Positions 1-8,489 of a DNA stretch of 64,000 nt are shown here, in pieces (the first letter of the stretch is position 1; every line of letters starts with the position of its first letter). Both the position numbers and the translations under genes were made by a program. This DNA comes from Subtercola frigoramans. Its GTDB lineage: Bacteria; Actinomycetota; Actinomycetes; Actinomycetales; Microbacteriaceae. Below the pieces are notes generated by a model. It was not told the DNA's origin. It did no database searches and worked only from the letters and a program-made list of their open reading frames with translations. The stretch lies in contig NZ_JAFBBU010000001.1 in assembly GCF_016907385.1 (NCBI RefSeq), positions 2,046,001 through 2,110,000 on the forward strand, read 5' to 3'.

Positions 1-69
1 TGCGCGACTTCGCTCAGCTCCGCCCGAAGGACGTCGCCATGCCAGCACGACGCCAGGGCCCAGCGATCA

Positions 70-1644
70 TCACCCCGCGGCACGCCAGAGGTGCATGCCC
101 AGGTAGCTCCGCCACGGTGAGACCTGTTGCGCCCAGGCCCGCAGCCCAGGCCGCTCCTGCGGCAGCCCGAGCTTCACGGCACCCGCCCGCAGCGCCAGAT
201 CGCCGTCGAGCAGCACGTCGGGCGCTCCCAGCACGCGCATGGCGACATACCCCGCCGTCCACTCGCCGATCCCCGGCACCGACGTCAATTCCGTCATGAG
301 CTGCGCGTGCGACGTACCCACGTCGAGCGAGATCTCGCCGTTCGCGAGCGCTTCAGCGGTGCGGATGATCGTGTCGATGCGTCGCGCAGGCCCACGCAAC
401 ACGTCCCGGCCGTGCTCGGCGATCCTGGCCGCCGTGGGGAACAGCCGGGTGATCGCCGCGTCACTACCGACCGTCAGGGCGTCTCCCAGTTCAGCGGCGA
501 GCCGCCCCAGCACAGTTCGTGCTCCCTTGACAGAGATCTGCTGGCCGACGAGGGCGCGAAAGACGACTTCGTGCGGGTCTGTGCTGCCGGGCATCCGGAT
601 GCCCGGCAACGCTTTCACCGAGGCCCGAAGCTCTGGCACCTGAGCCAGCGCCTCGTCGATCGACTGGGAGTCGGCGTCGAGGTCGAAGAGCCTCCGCACC
701 CGGGACGCTAGGGTCGACACGTCGGCGAGGTTCTCGAGCTGGGCGGTGCAGATGACGCCGGTGTCGGAGACGGTCACCGCGATGACGGCCTGGCCGTGGG
801 GGAGGAGAAGACTGCGCCGGTAGATACCGCCACTGACGTCTTCGACTCCGGAGACGGCTCGGGTGGCAAGGAAGTCGATCACACCGTTCCCGTCGAACGG
901 GGGCCGCGCGGGAAGGGTCAGCCTCACGCGGCCCGACGTGCCGTGTGCCGAGATGGGAGCGGCAGTGTCGATGCTGGGAGCGGGGGCAGAGGCGACGGCG
1001 GGGCCGACGGGAGTCTCGGCTTCGGCGCCGACGGAGTGGCTTCGGCCGCGTCGGCCCTGCTCGCGCAATAGGCTGGCCTGTTCGCGCAACCGGCTGGGAG
1101 AGGTCTCGTACACCGCCAGAATGGTCTCGTTGAAGGCGCGCACGCTCGAGAAGCCGCTAGCGAAGACCACCTGGGAGAGTGGCAGAGCGGTGCTCTGCAG
1201 CAGCACCCGCGCACTCTGCGCCCGGTGGGCTCTGGCCAGCGCCTGCGGGCCGGCACCGAGCTCGGCGGTCAGAACGCGCGTCAGGTGCCGCGGCGTGTAG
1301 CCGACACGCCTGGCAAGCCCGTCGACACCCTCACGGTCGACGACGCCATCCTCGATCAGCCGCATGACCCGACCTGCGAGGTCATCGCGCAGGTTCCACT
1401 CGGGTGACCCGGGAACGGCATCGGGAAGGCAGCGTTTGCAAGCCCGCAGCCCCGCTTGGTGGGCTGCGGCCGCCGTCACGAAGAACGACACGTTCTGCGG
1501 GTGCGGTGTGCGGGCGGGGCAGCTCGGGCGGCAGTAGATTCCGGTGGTGTGCACGCCAGTGATGAACTGCCCGTCGAACCGGCTGTCTTTCGCCTTCATG
1601 GCCCGGTATCGCTGGTCGAAGAGGGCCGCCGCTGCTGTGCTCAC
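70..1644 (-). CDS. alkA: Ada-type N-terminal domain / AraC / AlkA fusion: DNA-3-methyladenine glycosylase 2
   Basis: Bifunctional alkylation-repair protein of about 524 residues. Seen: an Ada-like zinc/methyl-acceptor segment near the N-terminus (GIYCRPSCPA, then ACKRC at about residues 35-75), an AraC-type helix-turn-helix (about 85-165), and a C-terminal AlkA glycosylase domain with a helix-hairpin-helix (VPGIGEWTAGYVAMR) followed by LLDGDLALR, which holds the likely catalytic Asp. Family knowledge: such proteins sense methyl phosphotriesters, activate the adaptive response and excise 3-methyladenine. The start is the GTG at 1644, giving VSTAAAALFDQRY; the frame is open further upstream, but that part overlaps the divergent helicase gene and looks unlike protein. 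CAGAAT sits 6 nt before the GTG, so the transcript may be leaderless. Divergent from the helicase with 96 bp between. Confidence 0.9.
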   Translation of the reverse strand: MSTAAAALFDQRYRAMKAKDSRFDGQFITGVHTTGIYCRPSCPARTPHPQNVSFFVTAAAAHQAGLRACKRCLPDAVPGSPEWNLRDDLAGRVMRLIEDGVVDREGVDGLARRVGYTPRHLTRVLTAELGAGPQALARAHRAQSARVLLQSTALPLSQVVFASGFSSVRAFNETILAVYETSPSRLREQASLLREQGRRGRSHSVGAEAETPVGPAVASAPAPSIDTAAPISAHGTSGRVRLTLPARPPFDGNGVIDFLATRAVSGVEDVSGGIYRRSLLLPHGQAVIAVTVSDTGVICTAQLENLADVSTLASRVRRLFDLDADSQSIDEALAQVPELRASVKALPGIRMPGSTDPHEVVFRALVGQQISVKGARTVLGRLAAELGDALTVGSDAAITRLFPTAARIAEHGRDVLRGPARRIDTIIRTAEALANGEISLDVGTSHAQLMTELTSVPGIGEWTAGYVAMRVLGAPDVLLDGDLALRAGAVKLGLPQERPGLRAWAQQVSPWRSYLGMHLWRAAG

Positions 1645-1740
1645 CCCACCATTCTGCGCGACGCTCAGTGCGCACGCCAGCGGAAATCGGACATCGCTGG
1701 GCTGGGCGTGTCTGTCGTCGAGCGAGTAAGGTTCTGGCCA

Positions 1741-3564
1741 GTGACTACTCTGCCTCTCTCCTCCGGACACCCTGTCGGAACCAGCGCGGCCCAGCACCTC
1801 TCGCCGTCGTTCCCCGAGCGCGCCGCCTGGGGAACGGTCTCCAAACTCCGGGCCTGGCAGACCGAAGCACTCGACGCCTACTTCCTTCATGAACCGCGTG
1901 ACTTTCTCGCGGCGGCGACACCCGGCGCCGGCAAGACGACCTTCGCCCTGCGCCTCGCGGCCGAACTCCTGGCGCGCAAGACCATCGATCGCGTGACCGT
2001 GGTCGCCCCGACCGAGCACCTGAAGAAACAGTGGGCCGACGCGGCCGACCGGGTGGGCATCCGACTCGACCCGACGTTCAAGAACGCCCACGGCCGGCAC
2101 GGCAGGCATTACCACGGGGTCGCTGTGACCTACGCACAGGTGGCCGTGCGCGCCGAGCTGCACCGCGACCTGACGCTCTCAGGCAGAACCCTCGTCATTC
2201 TCGACGAGGTGCACCACGGCGGTGACGCCCTCAGCTGGGGCGATGCCATCCGAGAGGCGTTTGAGCCCGCAACCCGCCGCTTGTCACTCACCGGCACCCC
2301 CTTCCGCTCCGACACGGCGCCGATCCCGTTCGTGAGCTACCTGCCAGACGAGCACGGCATCCGGGTGTCGCAGACCGACTACAACTACGGCTACGGGCGG
2401 GCACTGCTCGACGGCGTCGTTCGACCGGTGCTCTTCATGGTCTACGCCGGCCACATGCGCTGGCGCTCGAGCGTGGGCGAGGAGATGGAGGCCCGGCTCG
2501 GCGAGGGCAACACGAAAGACATCACCTCCCAGGCGTGGCGCACGGCGCTCGACCCGAAGGGCGACTGGATCCCCTCAGTGCTGAGGGCGGCCGACCGCCG
2601 ACTCACCGAGGTGCGTCAGTCGATTCCGGATGCTGGTGGCCTCGTCATCGCGACAGACCACTATGCCGCCCGGGCCTACGCCGAGTTGCTCGAGGGCCTG
2701 TCTGGCCAGCCCGTGACGATCGTGCTCTCGGACGAGAAGGAGGCCAGCGATCGCATCGACGAGTTCTCGAACTCGAGCAGGCGCTGGATGGTCGCGGTGC
2801 GCATGGTGTCGGAGGGCGTCGACATTCCTCGTCTCGCCGTAGGCGTGTACGCCACCTCGGCTGCAACACCGCTGTACTTCGCCCAGGCCATCGGGCGATT
2901 CGTGCGTGCGCGTCGCCGGGGTGAGCTGGCGTCGATCTTCCTGCCGAACGTGCCGTCGCTGATGGCCTTGGCCGGTGCGATGGAGCTGGAGCGCGATCAC
3001 GCCCTCGACCGGCGAGAGACCGGCGACCCGGCGATCGACCTCTTCCGGGTCGAAGAAGACATGATGGATGCCGCCAACCGGCAGGAGAAGGCGTCTGAAG
3101 CTCTCCAGCAGGAGTTCAGCTTCGAGGCGATCTCCTCGCACGCGACGTTTGACCGGGTGATGTACGAGAACACCGAATTCGGCGCAGAGGCGATCGTCGG
3201 CAGCGACGAAGAACTCGATTTCATCGGAATCCCGGGGCTTCTGGAGCCCGACCAGGTGCGGGAACTCCTGCAACACCGACAGCACCGGCAGGCTCGGCGA
3301 AAGACCGAGCCCGGGTACGTCGCCCCCGTCGTGGAGAATCCTGATGCTGCTCCGGCTGCGCCCCTGTATCGCACGCTGAAGGAACAGCGGTCGCTGCTGA
3401 ACAGTGTCGTCGGCATCTGGTCGAAGACCTCGGGGGAGCCGCATGGGCTGATTCACGCTGAGCTCCGGAGAGTCTGCGGTGGGCCCGCTGTGGCGCAGGC
3501 AAGTGTCACCCAGTTACAGTCCCGAATAGCTCTAGTCAGAAAATGGATGGGGAGCAACCACTGA
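1741..3564 (+). CDS. DEAD/DEAH-box superfamily 2 helicase
   Basis: ATP-dependent SF2 helicase/translocase of about 607 residues. Seen: Walker A ATPGAGKTTFALRLA at about residue 60, motif Ia VVAPTEHLKKQW, the DEVH box in ILDEVHHGGD, motif III SLTGTPFRSD, and a second RecA-like domain ending in QAIGRFVRARRRGE (motif VI). The C-terminal 150 residues are charged and not recognised. The GTG at 1741 is chosen because homologous-looking sequence begins there and TAAGGT lies 8 nt upstream; the frame continues 95 codons further, but only as antisense to the AlkA gene. Proteins of this kind are common in actinobacteria and usually annotated as DNA/RNA helicases of unknown target. The divergent repair gene suggests, but does not prove, a DNA-repair role. 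Confidence 0.88.
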   Translation: MTTLPLSSGHPVGTSAAQHLSPSFPERAAWGTVSKLRAWQTEALDAYFLHEPRDFLAAATPGAGKTTFALRLAAELLARKTIDRVTVVAPTEHLKKQWADAADRVGIRLDPTFKNAHGRHGRHYHGVAVTYAQVAVRAELHRDLTLSGRTLVILDEVHHGGDALSWGDAIREAFEPATRRLSLTGTPFRSDTAPIPFVSYLPDEHGIRVSQTDYNYGYGRALLDGVVRPVLFMVYAGHMRWRSSVGEEMEARLGEGNTKDITSQAWRTALDPKGDWIPSVLRAADRRLTEVRQSIPDAGGLVIATDHYAARAYAELLEGLSGQPVTIVLSDEKEASDRIDEFSNSSRRWMVAVRMVSEGVDIPRLAVGVYATSAATPLYFAQAIGRFVRARRRGELASIFLPNVPSLMALAGAMELERDHALDRRETGDPAIDLFRVEEDMMDAANRQEKASEALQQEFSFEAISSHATFDRVMYENTEFGAEAIVGSDEELDFIGIPGLLEPDQVRELLQHRQHRQARRKTEPGYVAPVVENPDAAPAAPLYRTLKEQRSLLNSVVGIWSKTSGEPHGLIHAELRRVCGGPAVAQASVTQLQSRIALVRKWMGSNH

Positions 3565-3641
3565 CCCGGAACAGCGCCTGAGGCCTTGCTCTGCTGAACT
3601 TTTCATCTTTCTTACGCAACTACTTTCGAAGGGCATCGAGC

Positions 3642-4619
3642 ATGAAATATCTCAGACTGGGTAACAGCGGCGTCGAGGTGTCGGCGATCACGCTCGGCTG
3701 CATGAGTTACGGCGAGGCGCAGCGCGGCAACCACGAGTGGACTCTTGACGAAGAGACCAGCCGCCCCTTCATCAAGCAGGCCCTCGAAGCGGGTATCACC
3801 ACCTTCGACACCGCCAACGTCTACTCCGACGGCACCAGCGAGGAGATCGTCGGCCGGGCGCTCGCCGACTTCGCCACGCGCGAAGACGTCGTCATCGCGA
3901 CGAAGGTCCACGGCCCGATGCGCCCGGGGCCCAACGGTCGCGGGTTGTCCCGCGTGCACATCATGCACCAGATCGACGCGAGCCTGCGCCGGCTCGGAAC
4001 GGACTACGTCGACCTCTACCAGATCCACCGCTGGGACCCGTCTGTGCCCATCGAAGAGACGATGGAGGCGCTGCACGACGTGGTGAAGGCCGGTAAGGCG
4101 CGCTACATCGGTGCATCATCCATGTTCGCCTGGCAGTTCGCCAAAGCCCAGTACACGGCCGACCTCGGCGGCTGGACGCGCTTCGTCTCGATGCAGGACC
4201 ACTACAACCTCATCCAGCGCGAGGAAGAGCGCGAGATGCATCCGTTCTGCCTCGACCAGGGTGTCGGCGTGCTGCCGTGGAGCCCCCTGGCGCGCGGCAG
4301 GCTGACCCGCCCGTGGGGCGAATCGACCTTCCGCGACGACACCGACAACGTGAGCGCGCGGGTCTACGAGGGCACCGAAGACAACGACCGGCAGATCTCG
4401 GATGCTGTCGGCCAGGTTGCGGCGAATCGTGGGGTCTCACGCGCACAGGTCGCCCTCGCCTGGGTGCGTCAGCAGCCCGCTGTCACCTCACCCATCGTCG
4501 GAGCCACGAAGCCGCATCACCTGGCCGATGCCATCGCGTCGGTGGACCTGACGCTCACGGCTGCGGAACTCGAGACACTGGCGGTGCCCTACGCCCCGCA
4601 CACCCCCACGGGCTTCTGA
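3642..4619 (+). CDS. aldo/keto reductase
   Basis: NAD(P)H-dependent oxidoreductase with a TIM-barrel fold, 325 residues, the usual family length. Seen: MKYLRLGNSGVEVSAITLG start, the catalytic Asp/Tyr region FDTANVYSDGTSEEIVGRAL, the Lys segment VVIATKVHGP, the His-bearing DLYQIHRWD, and a C-terminal cofactor-binding stretch SPIVGATKPHHLADAIASV. GAAGGGC at -14 serves as ribosome-binding site. It stands alone, 77 bp after the helicase and tail to tail with the next gene. The substrate cannot be predicted; the sequence resembles the YajO/Tas-like branch. Confidence 0.9.
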   Translation: MKYLRLGNSGVEVSAITLGCMSYGEAQRGNHEWTLDEETSRPFIKQALEAGITTFDTANVYSDGTSEEIVGRALADFATREDVVIATKVHGPMRPGPNGRGLSRVHIMHQIDASLRRLGTDYVDLYQIHRWDPSVPIEETMEALHDVVKAGKARYIGASSMFAWQFAKAQYTADLGGWTRFVSMQDHYNLIQREEEREMHPFCLDQGVGVLPWSPLARGRLTRPWGESTFRDDTDNVSARVYEGTEDNDRQISDAVGQVAANRGVSRAQVALAWVRQQPAVTSPIVGATKPHHLADAIASVDLTLTAAELETLAVPYAPHTPTGF

Positions 4620-4637
4620 CGTCCTCGCTTGCGAGGC

Positions 4638-5096
4638 TCAGGCGCGGTCGATGACCACGATCGGGATCTCGCGGTCGGTCTTCTCCTGGTAGTCGGCGTA
4701 GTCGGGGTAGATCTCGACCATCTTCTTCCAGAGCGCGGGCTTCTCTTCGGCCGTGGCCGTGCGCGCGACACCGGCGAACGACTCGCCCTTGACCTGCAGG
4801 CGCACCTCCGGGTTGGCCTCGAGGTTGAGATACCAGACCGGGTGCTTCGGCGCGCCACCCATCGACGCCACGATGATCTGTCTGCCCTCGTCTTCACCGA
4901 AGATGAGGCAGGTGCGGCGCCACTCACCGCTCTTGCGCCCCTTGGTCGTTAGCAGCAGCAACGGGGAACCGTGCGCGAAGGCCGGCTTCTCGCCGTCGGT
5001 TGCCAGGTACTCGTCGATCTGGGCCTTCACCCACGGCTCACTGTTGTCGATGGGGTTCTCCGGGCTCGATCCCGGCTTCTCGCTCACGTCTGTCAT
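4638..5096 (-). CDS. F420-type nitroreductase family deazaflavin-dependent oxidoreductase (Ddn-like)
   Basis: Small split beta-barrel protein of 152 residues. Seen: LLLLTTKGRKSGEWRRTCL followed by PKHPVWYLNLEANPEVRLQV, the typical signature of the Ddn/DUF385 group, which uses reduced F420 to reduce quinones and nitroaromatics. A GGAGGA ribosome-binding site lies just before ATG 5096. Monocistronic and convergent with the aldo/keto reductase, with only 18 bp between stops. Cofactor assignment is from family knowledge. Confidence 0.87.
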   Translation of the reverse strand: MTDVSEKPGSSPENPIDNSEPWVKAQIDEYLATDGEKPAFAHGSPLLLLTTKGRKSGEWRRTCLIFGEDEGRQIIVASMGGAPKHPVWYLNLEANPEVRLQVKGESFAGVARTATAEEKPALWKKMVEIYPDYADYQEKTDREIPIVVIDRA

Positions 5097-5359
5097 TCCT
5101 CCAGCGTAATCGCGATCCCGCCCGGCCCCCGCGCCCTACTCTGCCGCCGCGTACCGATGCGCACCGCGAGTTGAGGCGCCCGCGCCGACGTGAGTCGGGC
5201 AGACCTGTCTCACGTTGGGTCTACCGGCATCACGTTGCGCGATCTGCCTCATTTCGCCCATACCCGGGGTCAACCTCGCCCCACCGGCCCCCCAACTTCG
5301 CCCACCGGCCTCACGGCCAACTCTGCCGCGCCCCACAGCAGCACCCGAAGTTAACCGAA
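5097..5359. other. intergenic, no gene seen
   Basis: Upstream of the Ddn-like gene and downstream of the cspA tail. No open frame in it looks like protein. It contains runs of CCGGCCTCAC/CCGGCCCC-type repeats but no clear element. Confidence 0.5.
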
Positions 5360-5389
5360 GAACGCCCCGACACAGGTGCCGGGGCGTTC
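5360..5389. terminator. perfect 10-bp hairpin, probable transcription terminator
   Basis: Arm 5360-5369 (GAACGCCCCG) pairs perfectly with 5380-5389 (CGGGGCGTTC) around a 10-nt loop. On the minus strand TTCTTCGG follows, so it probably ends the cspA transcript. Confidence 0.6.
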
Positions 5390-5411
5390 TCAGTACTTCT
5401 AGACCTTCCGA

Positions 5412-5470
5412 AATTTAGAAGCGCGTGACGCTTCTAAATTCGAGCGAGTTGAATCGCTTCGCGATTCAAC
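5412..5470 (-). repeat. two tandem hairpins in the cspA 3' region
   Basis: Hairpin 1: 5412-5423 (AATTTAGAAGCG) with 5429-5440, 12 perfect pairs, 5-nt loop. Hairpin 2: 5448-5457 (GTTGAATCGC) with 5461-5470, 10 perfect pairs, 3-nt loop. Both lie between the cspA stop and the terminator at 5360-5389, so the cspA mRNA would end in three stem-loops, which may stabilise it. Confidence 0.55.
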
Positions 5471-5479
5471 AAGCCAATA

Positions 5480-5683
5480 TTACAGGCTGCGGATGTTCTC
5501 AGCCTGCGGGCCCTTCGGGCCCTGGGTCACGTCGAACTCAACACGCTGGTTCTCGTCGAGCGACTTGTAGCCGTTCGAAGCGATTGCCGAGTAGTGAGCG
5601 AAAACGTCGGGGCTGCCATCTTCGGGGGCGATGAAGCCGAAGCCTTTTTCAGCGTTAAACCATTTGACGGTACCAATTGCCAT
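5480..5683 (-). CDS. cspA: cold-shock protein (CspA family)
   Basis: 67-residue single-stranded nucleic-acid-binding protein made of one cold-shock domain. Seen: RNP1 KGFGFI and RNP2 VFAHYSAI in [19 protein letters not shown] perfect GGAGGAG ribosome-binding site ends 7 nt before ATG 5683, which decides the start; the frame remains open 45 codons upstream without protein-like content. TAGGGT around 5830-5836 is a possible -10 box, which would give a leader of about 140 nt, as is common for cold-shock genes where the leader controls translation. Three hairpins follow the stop. Confidence 0.95.
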   Translation of the reverse strand: MAIGTVKWFNAEKGFGFIAPEDGSPDVFAHYSAIASNGYKSLDENQRVEFDVTQGPKGPQAENIRSL

Positions 5684-5847
5684 GTTAAAACTCCTCCAGG
5701 AGCGTTCTATTCGGACCCGACTGCCGGATCCTGATAGCGCGGTGCCTGTCATCCATCTTTCAAGCGCAATGGGCAACGGGGCTTGGCCGCGAGCATTCAG
5801 AACTGCGAGGCACAGCAACTTCAGGTTTAACCCTACCCCAGCCTGAC

Positions 5848-5895
5848 GGAAAAACAGAACGGGACTGCAGCATTACGCCACAATCCCGTTCTGTT
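5848..5895 (-). terminator. Rho-independent terminator of tRNA-Leu
   Basis: On the minus strand AACAGAACGGGA (5895-5884) pairs perfectly with TCCCGTTCTGTT (5864-5853), extended directly by a T run (5855-5849). It lies downstream of the tRNA gene and separates it from cspA. Confidence 0.7.
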
Positions 5896-5909
5896 CCGCA
5901 CTGTCTCGC

Positions 5910-5938
5910 GTCTTTTTCGCGCGTGTCGCGAAAAAGAC
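5910..5938. repeat. 12-bp perfect inverted repeat between tRNA and its terminator
   Basis: GTCTTTTTCGCG (5910-5921) pairs with CGCGAAAAAGAC (5927-5938), 5-nt loop. It lies 15 nt after the tRNA 3' end and may be a first terminator or a processing signal. Confidence 0.55.
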
Positions 5939-5953
5939 CATCAGTACTGTGTG

Positions 5954-6038
5954 TGTCCGAAAGGGGACTTGAACCCCTACGCCCATAACAGGCACTAGCA
6001 CCTCAAGCTAGCGCGTCTACCATTTCCGCCACCCGGAC
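5954..6038 (-). tRNA. tRNA-Leu (anticodon GAG)
   Basis: 85-nt class II tRNA. The 5' end GTCCGGGTGGCGGAAATGGT pairs through the 7-bp acceptor stem (two G-U pairs) with TTTCGGAC plus discriminator A. The anticodon stem CTAGC/GCTAG encloses TTGAGGT, so the anticodon is GAG, reading CUC/CUU. A long variable arm is present and the T arm is GGGGTTCAAGTCCCC. CCA is not encoded. Confidence 0.95.
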
Positions 6039-6148
6039 AGGTGTGTCATTCACCGCTGCAACACTCGCAGCGACAAGGTAAGACGATAGCACGAACGCAC
6101 GCGTCAGAAAACGCGAGCAGACTCGACCGCTGCCGGTAGCGTGAAGTC

Positions 6149-7459
6149 ATGACGTCTTCGAGTGAAACCCGCATCGACCGAACGGCCCACCTCACCCGCG
6201 ATCTGATCCGCTTCGACACGAGCAACTACGGTGACGGCAAGTCGAACGGCGAGACGGAGGCCGCCCACTACGTCGAAGCCGAACTCGCCGCTCTCGGGCT
6301 CAGACCGCAGCTCTTCGACGCGGCTCCCGGTCGCACCAGTGTCGTCACCCGCATCGAGGGTGCGAATCCGGATGCTCCGGCCCTCGTCGTCCACGGCCAT
6401 CTCGACGTGGTCCCCGCCATCGCTGAAGACTGGAGCGTCGACCCGTTCGGCGGCGAGATTCGCGATGGAATGATCTGGGGTCGCGGCGCGGTCGACATGA
6501 AGAACATGGATGCGATGATCCTCACTGCCCTCGGCGAGATCGTCGGAACCGGCAGGCAACCCGGCCGCGATCTCGTGGTGGCGTTCTTCGCTGACGAGGA
6601 GGCCGGGGGAGTGTATGGCTCGCACTACCTCGTGCGCGAGCATCCGGAGCTCTTCGATGGCGCGACAGAAGCCATCAGCGAAGTGGGCGGGTACTCGATC
6701 GACCTCGACGGCCAGCGCGCCTACCTGGTACAGACGGGCGAGAAGGCCCTCATCTGGATCAGGCTCGTCGCGAAAGGCCGAGCTGGGCACGGCTCGCAGA
6801 TCAACTCGGAGAACGCGATCACCCGGCTCGCTGGGGCCGTCGCGCGCATCGGCAGCCAGGAATGGCCCGTGCGCCTCACGAAGACCACACGCCAGCTGCT
6901 CGACAACGTCGCCCGTATTCTCGGCAAGGACCCGCAGCAGGTCTCTGCCGAAGAGCTTGCGATCGCGACCGGCACCGCCTCTCGATTCATCTCGGCCACC
7001 CTGCGGGCGACGACGAACCCGACTCTTCTGAACGGTGGGTACAAGGCCAACGTGATCCCCGACCGGGCGGAGGCACTCATCGATGTCCGTGTGCTGCCGG
7101 GGGACGAGGTCGAAGTCATGGCCCGAATCCGCGAGCTCGCCGGCGAGCACGTCGATATCGAGATCGTTCACCAGGATGTCGGGCTCGAAACCGATTTCAC
7201 GGGCCCGCTCGTCGACGAGATGGTCTCGAGCCTGCAGCGATTCGACCCAGGCGCCGAGGTTCTGCCGTACTTGTTATCGGCCGGAACCGACAACAAGGCC
7301 CTCAGCCTGCTCGGCATCAGGGGCTTCGGTTTCGCGCCGTTGCAGCTGCCGGCCGACCTCGACTTTCCGGCACTCTTCCATGGCGTTGACGAGCGAGTGC
7401 CGCTTGACGCACTAGTCTTTGGCTCAGATGTTCTGACGGATCTGTTGCTGCGGTACTGA
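6149..7459 (+). CDS. M20 family metallopeptidase / amidohydrolase
   Basis: 436-residue zinc-dependent hydrolase of the ArgE/DapE/CPG2 superfamily. Seen: first metal motif VVHGHLDVVPA, bridging Asp in WGRGAVDMKNM, catalytic/metal Glu pair in FFADEEAGGVYGSHYLV, dimerisation-domain segment GRAGHGSQ, and a late metal-binding His in FPALFHGVDERVP. The start at ATG 6149 is supported by a TAGCGT -10 box 6 nt upstream (leaderless). Mycobacteria have an M20 gene at the equivalent place before uppP. Substrate unknown; dipeptide or N-acyl amino acid hydrolysis are typical. Confidence 0.92.
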   Translation: MTSSSETRIDRTAHLTRDLIRFDTSNYGDGKSNGETEAAHYVEAELAALGLRPQLFDAAPGRTSVVTRIEGANPDAPALVVHGHLDVVPAIAEDWSVDPFGGEIRDGMIWGRGAVDMKNMDAMILTALGEIVGTGRQPGRDLVVAFFADEEAGGVYGSHYLVREHPELFDGATEAISEVGGYSIDLDGQRAYLVQTGEKALIWIRLVAKGRAGHGSQINSENAITRLAGAVARIGSQEWPVRLTKTTRQLLDNVARILGKDPQQVSAEELAIATGTASRFISATLRATTNPTLLNGGYKANVIPDRAEALIDVRVLPGDEVEVMARIRELAGEHVDIEIVHQDVGLETDFTGPLVDEMVSSLQRFDPGAEVLPYLLSAGTDNKALSLLGIRGFGFAPLQLPADLDFPALFHGVDERVPLDALVFGSDVLTDLLLRY

Positions 7460-7604
7460 GCCACAGCGCCAGTGACGGAGGCGAAAACGCAGTGGTATTC
7501 ACCGCTCGCAGGATGCCCGAACACCTGTGTGAATCGGTGCCCATGGAGGCCACCACAGCCGTCGCAGCCGTGCCCGTGGGGGTGCCACGACCGAAAGTGA
7601 AACC

Positions 7605-8459
7605 ATGCAACTGCTTCAAGCGATCATCCTGGGCCTCGTCCAGGGGCTGACAGAGTTCCTGCCGATCTCCTCGAGCGCCCACATCAAGATCGTGGGCGAA
7701 CTGATCGGCGTGGGCGGCGACCCGGGCGCGGCGTTCACCGCGATCATCCAGCTCGGCACCGAGGCCGCGGTGCTCGTGTTCTTCTGGCGCGATGTGGTGC
7801 GTATCGTCTCGAAGTGGTTCCAGGCCCTCGTCGGCCGCATGCCGCGCAATGACCCCGATGCACGGATGGGCTGGCTGATCATCATCGGCAGCCTTCCGAT
7901 CGTCATTCTCGGGGTGCTCTTCCAGGATCAGATCGAAACCGTGCTCCGATCGCTCTGGATCGTGGCCTTCACGCTCATCTTCTTCGGCATCCTCCTCGGC
8001 GTGGCCGACGCGGTGGGCGCAAATAAGCGCCGGCTCAAAGACCTGACATACCCGCACGGCGTCATCTATGGGTTCGCCCAGGCCCTCGCACTGATCCCCG
8101 GTGTCTCGCGCTCCGGTGGCACGATCACGGCTGGCCTGTTCATGGGCTACGAACGCAAGGCTGCCGCGCGGTATTCGTTTTTGCTTGCCATGCCTGCGGT
8201 GTTCGGCAGCGGGTTCTTCCAGCTCTACAAGTCGGTCAAGGACCCGTGTGTGGCAGCGGCCACCGGATGCACGCCCGAGATCTTCGGCGGCGTCGAAACC
8301 GGTGTTGCGACCATCGTCTCATTCGTCGTCGGCCTCGTCGTCATCGCGTTCTTCATGAACTACATCTCGCGCCGCAGCTTTCTCCCGTTCGTGATCTACC
8401 GTCTCGCGCTCGGCACCGTGCTGATCGTGCTGCTCGCTACGAACACCATCGCGGCGTAG
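7605..8459 (+). CDS. uppP: undecaprenyl-diphosphatase
   Basis: Integral membrane enzyme of 284 residues that recycles undecaprenyl pyrophosphate to the monophosphate carrier used in peptidoglycan synthesis; also called BacA because it confers bacitracin tolerance. Seen: the N-terminal signature [18 protein letters not shown] and the second conserved motif [17 protein letters not shown], plus about eight hydrophobic segments. Length is normal for the family. It precedes mshC, matching mycobacterial gene order. Confidence 0.97.
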   Translation: MQLLQAIILGLVQGLTEFLPISSSAHIKIVGELIGVGGDPGAAFTAIIQLGTEAAVLVFFWRDVVRIVSKWFQALVGRMPRNDPDARMGWLIIIGSLPIVILGVLFQDQIETVLRSLWIVAFTLIFFGILLGVADAVGANKRRLKDLTYPHGVIYGFAQALALIPGVSRSGGTITAGLFMGYERKAAARYSFLLAMPAVFGSGFFQLYKSVKDPCVAAATGCTPEIFGGVETGVATIVSFVVGLVVIAFFMNYISRRSFLPFVIYRLALGTVLIVLLATNTIAA

Positions 8460-8489
8460 GCGGCTCCACTGCGCAGCTAGGCTGGACAG

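Noticed and set aside
1..69. Possible start of another repair gene on the minus strand
   Set aside because: GTG-started frame is open to the window edge but too short to judge; no motif visible.
5954..6038. tRNA-Leu as integration site of an element
   Set aside because: No integrase gene and no repeat of the tRNA 3' end nearby; flanking genes are housekeeping.
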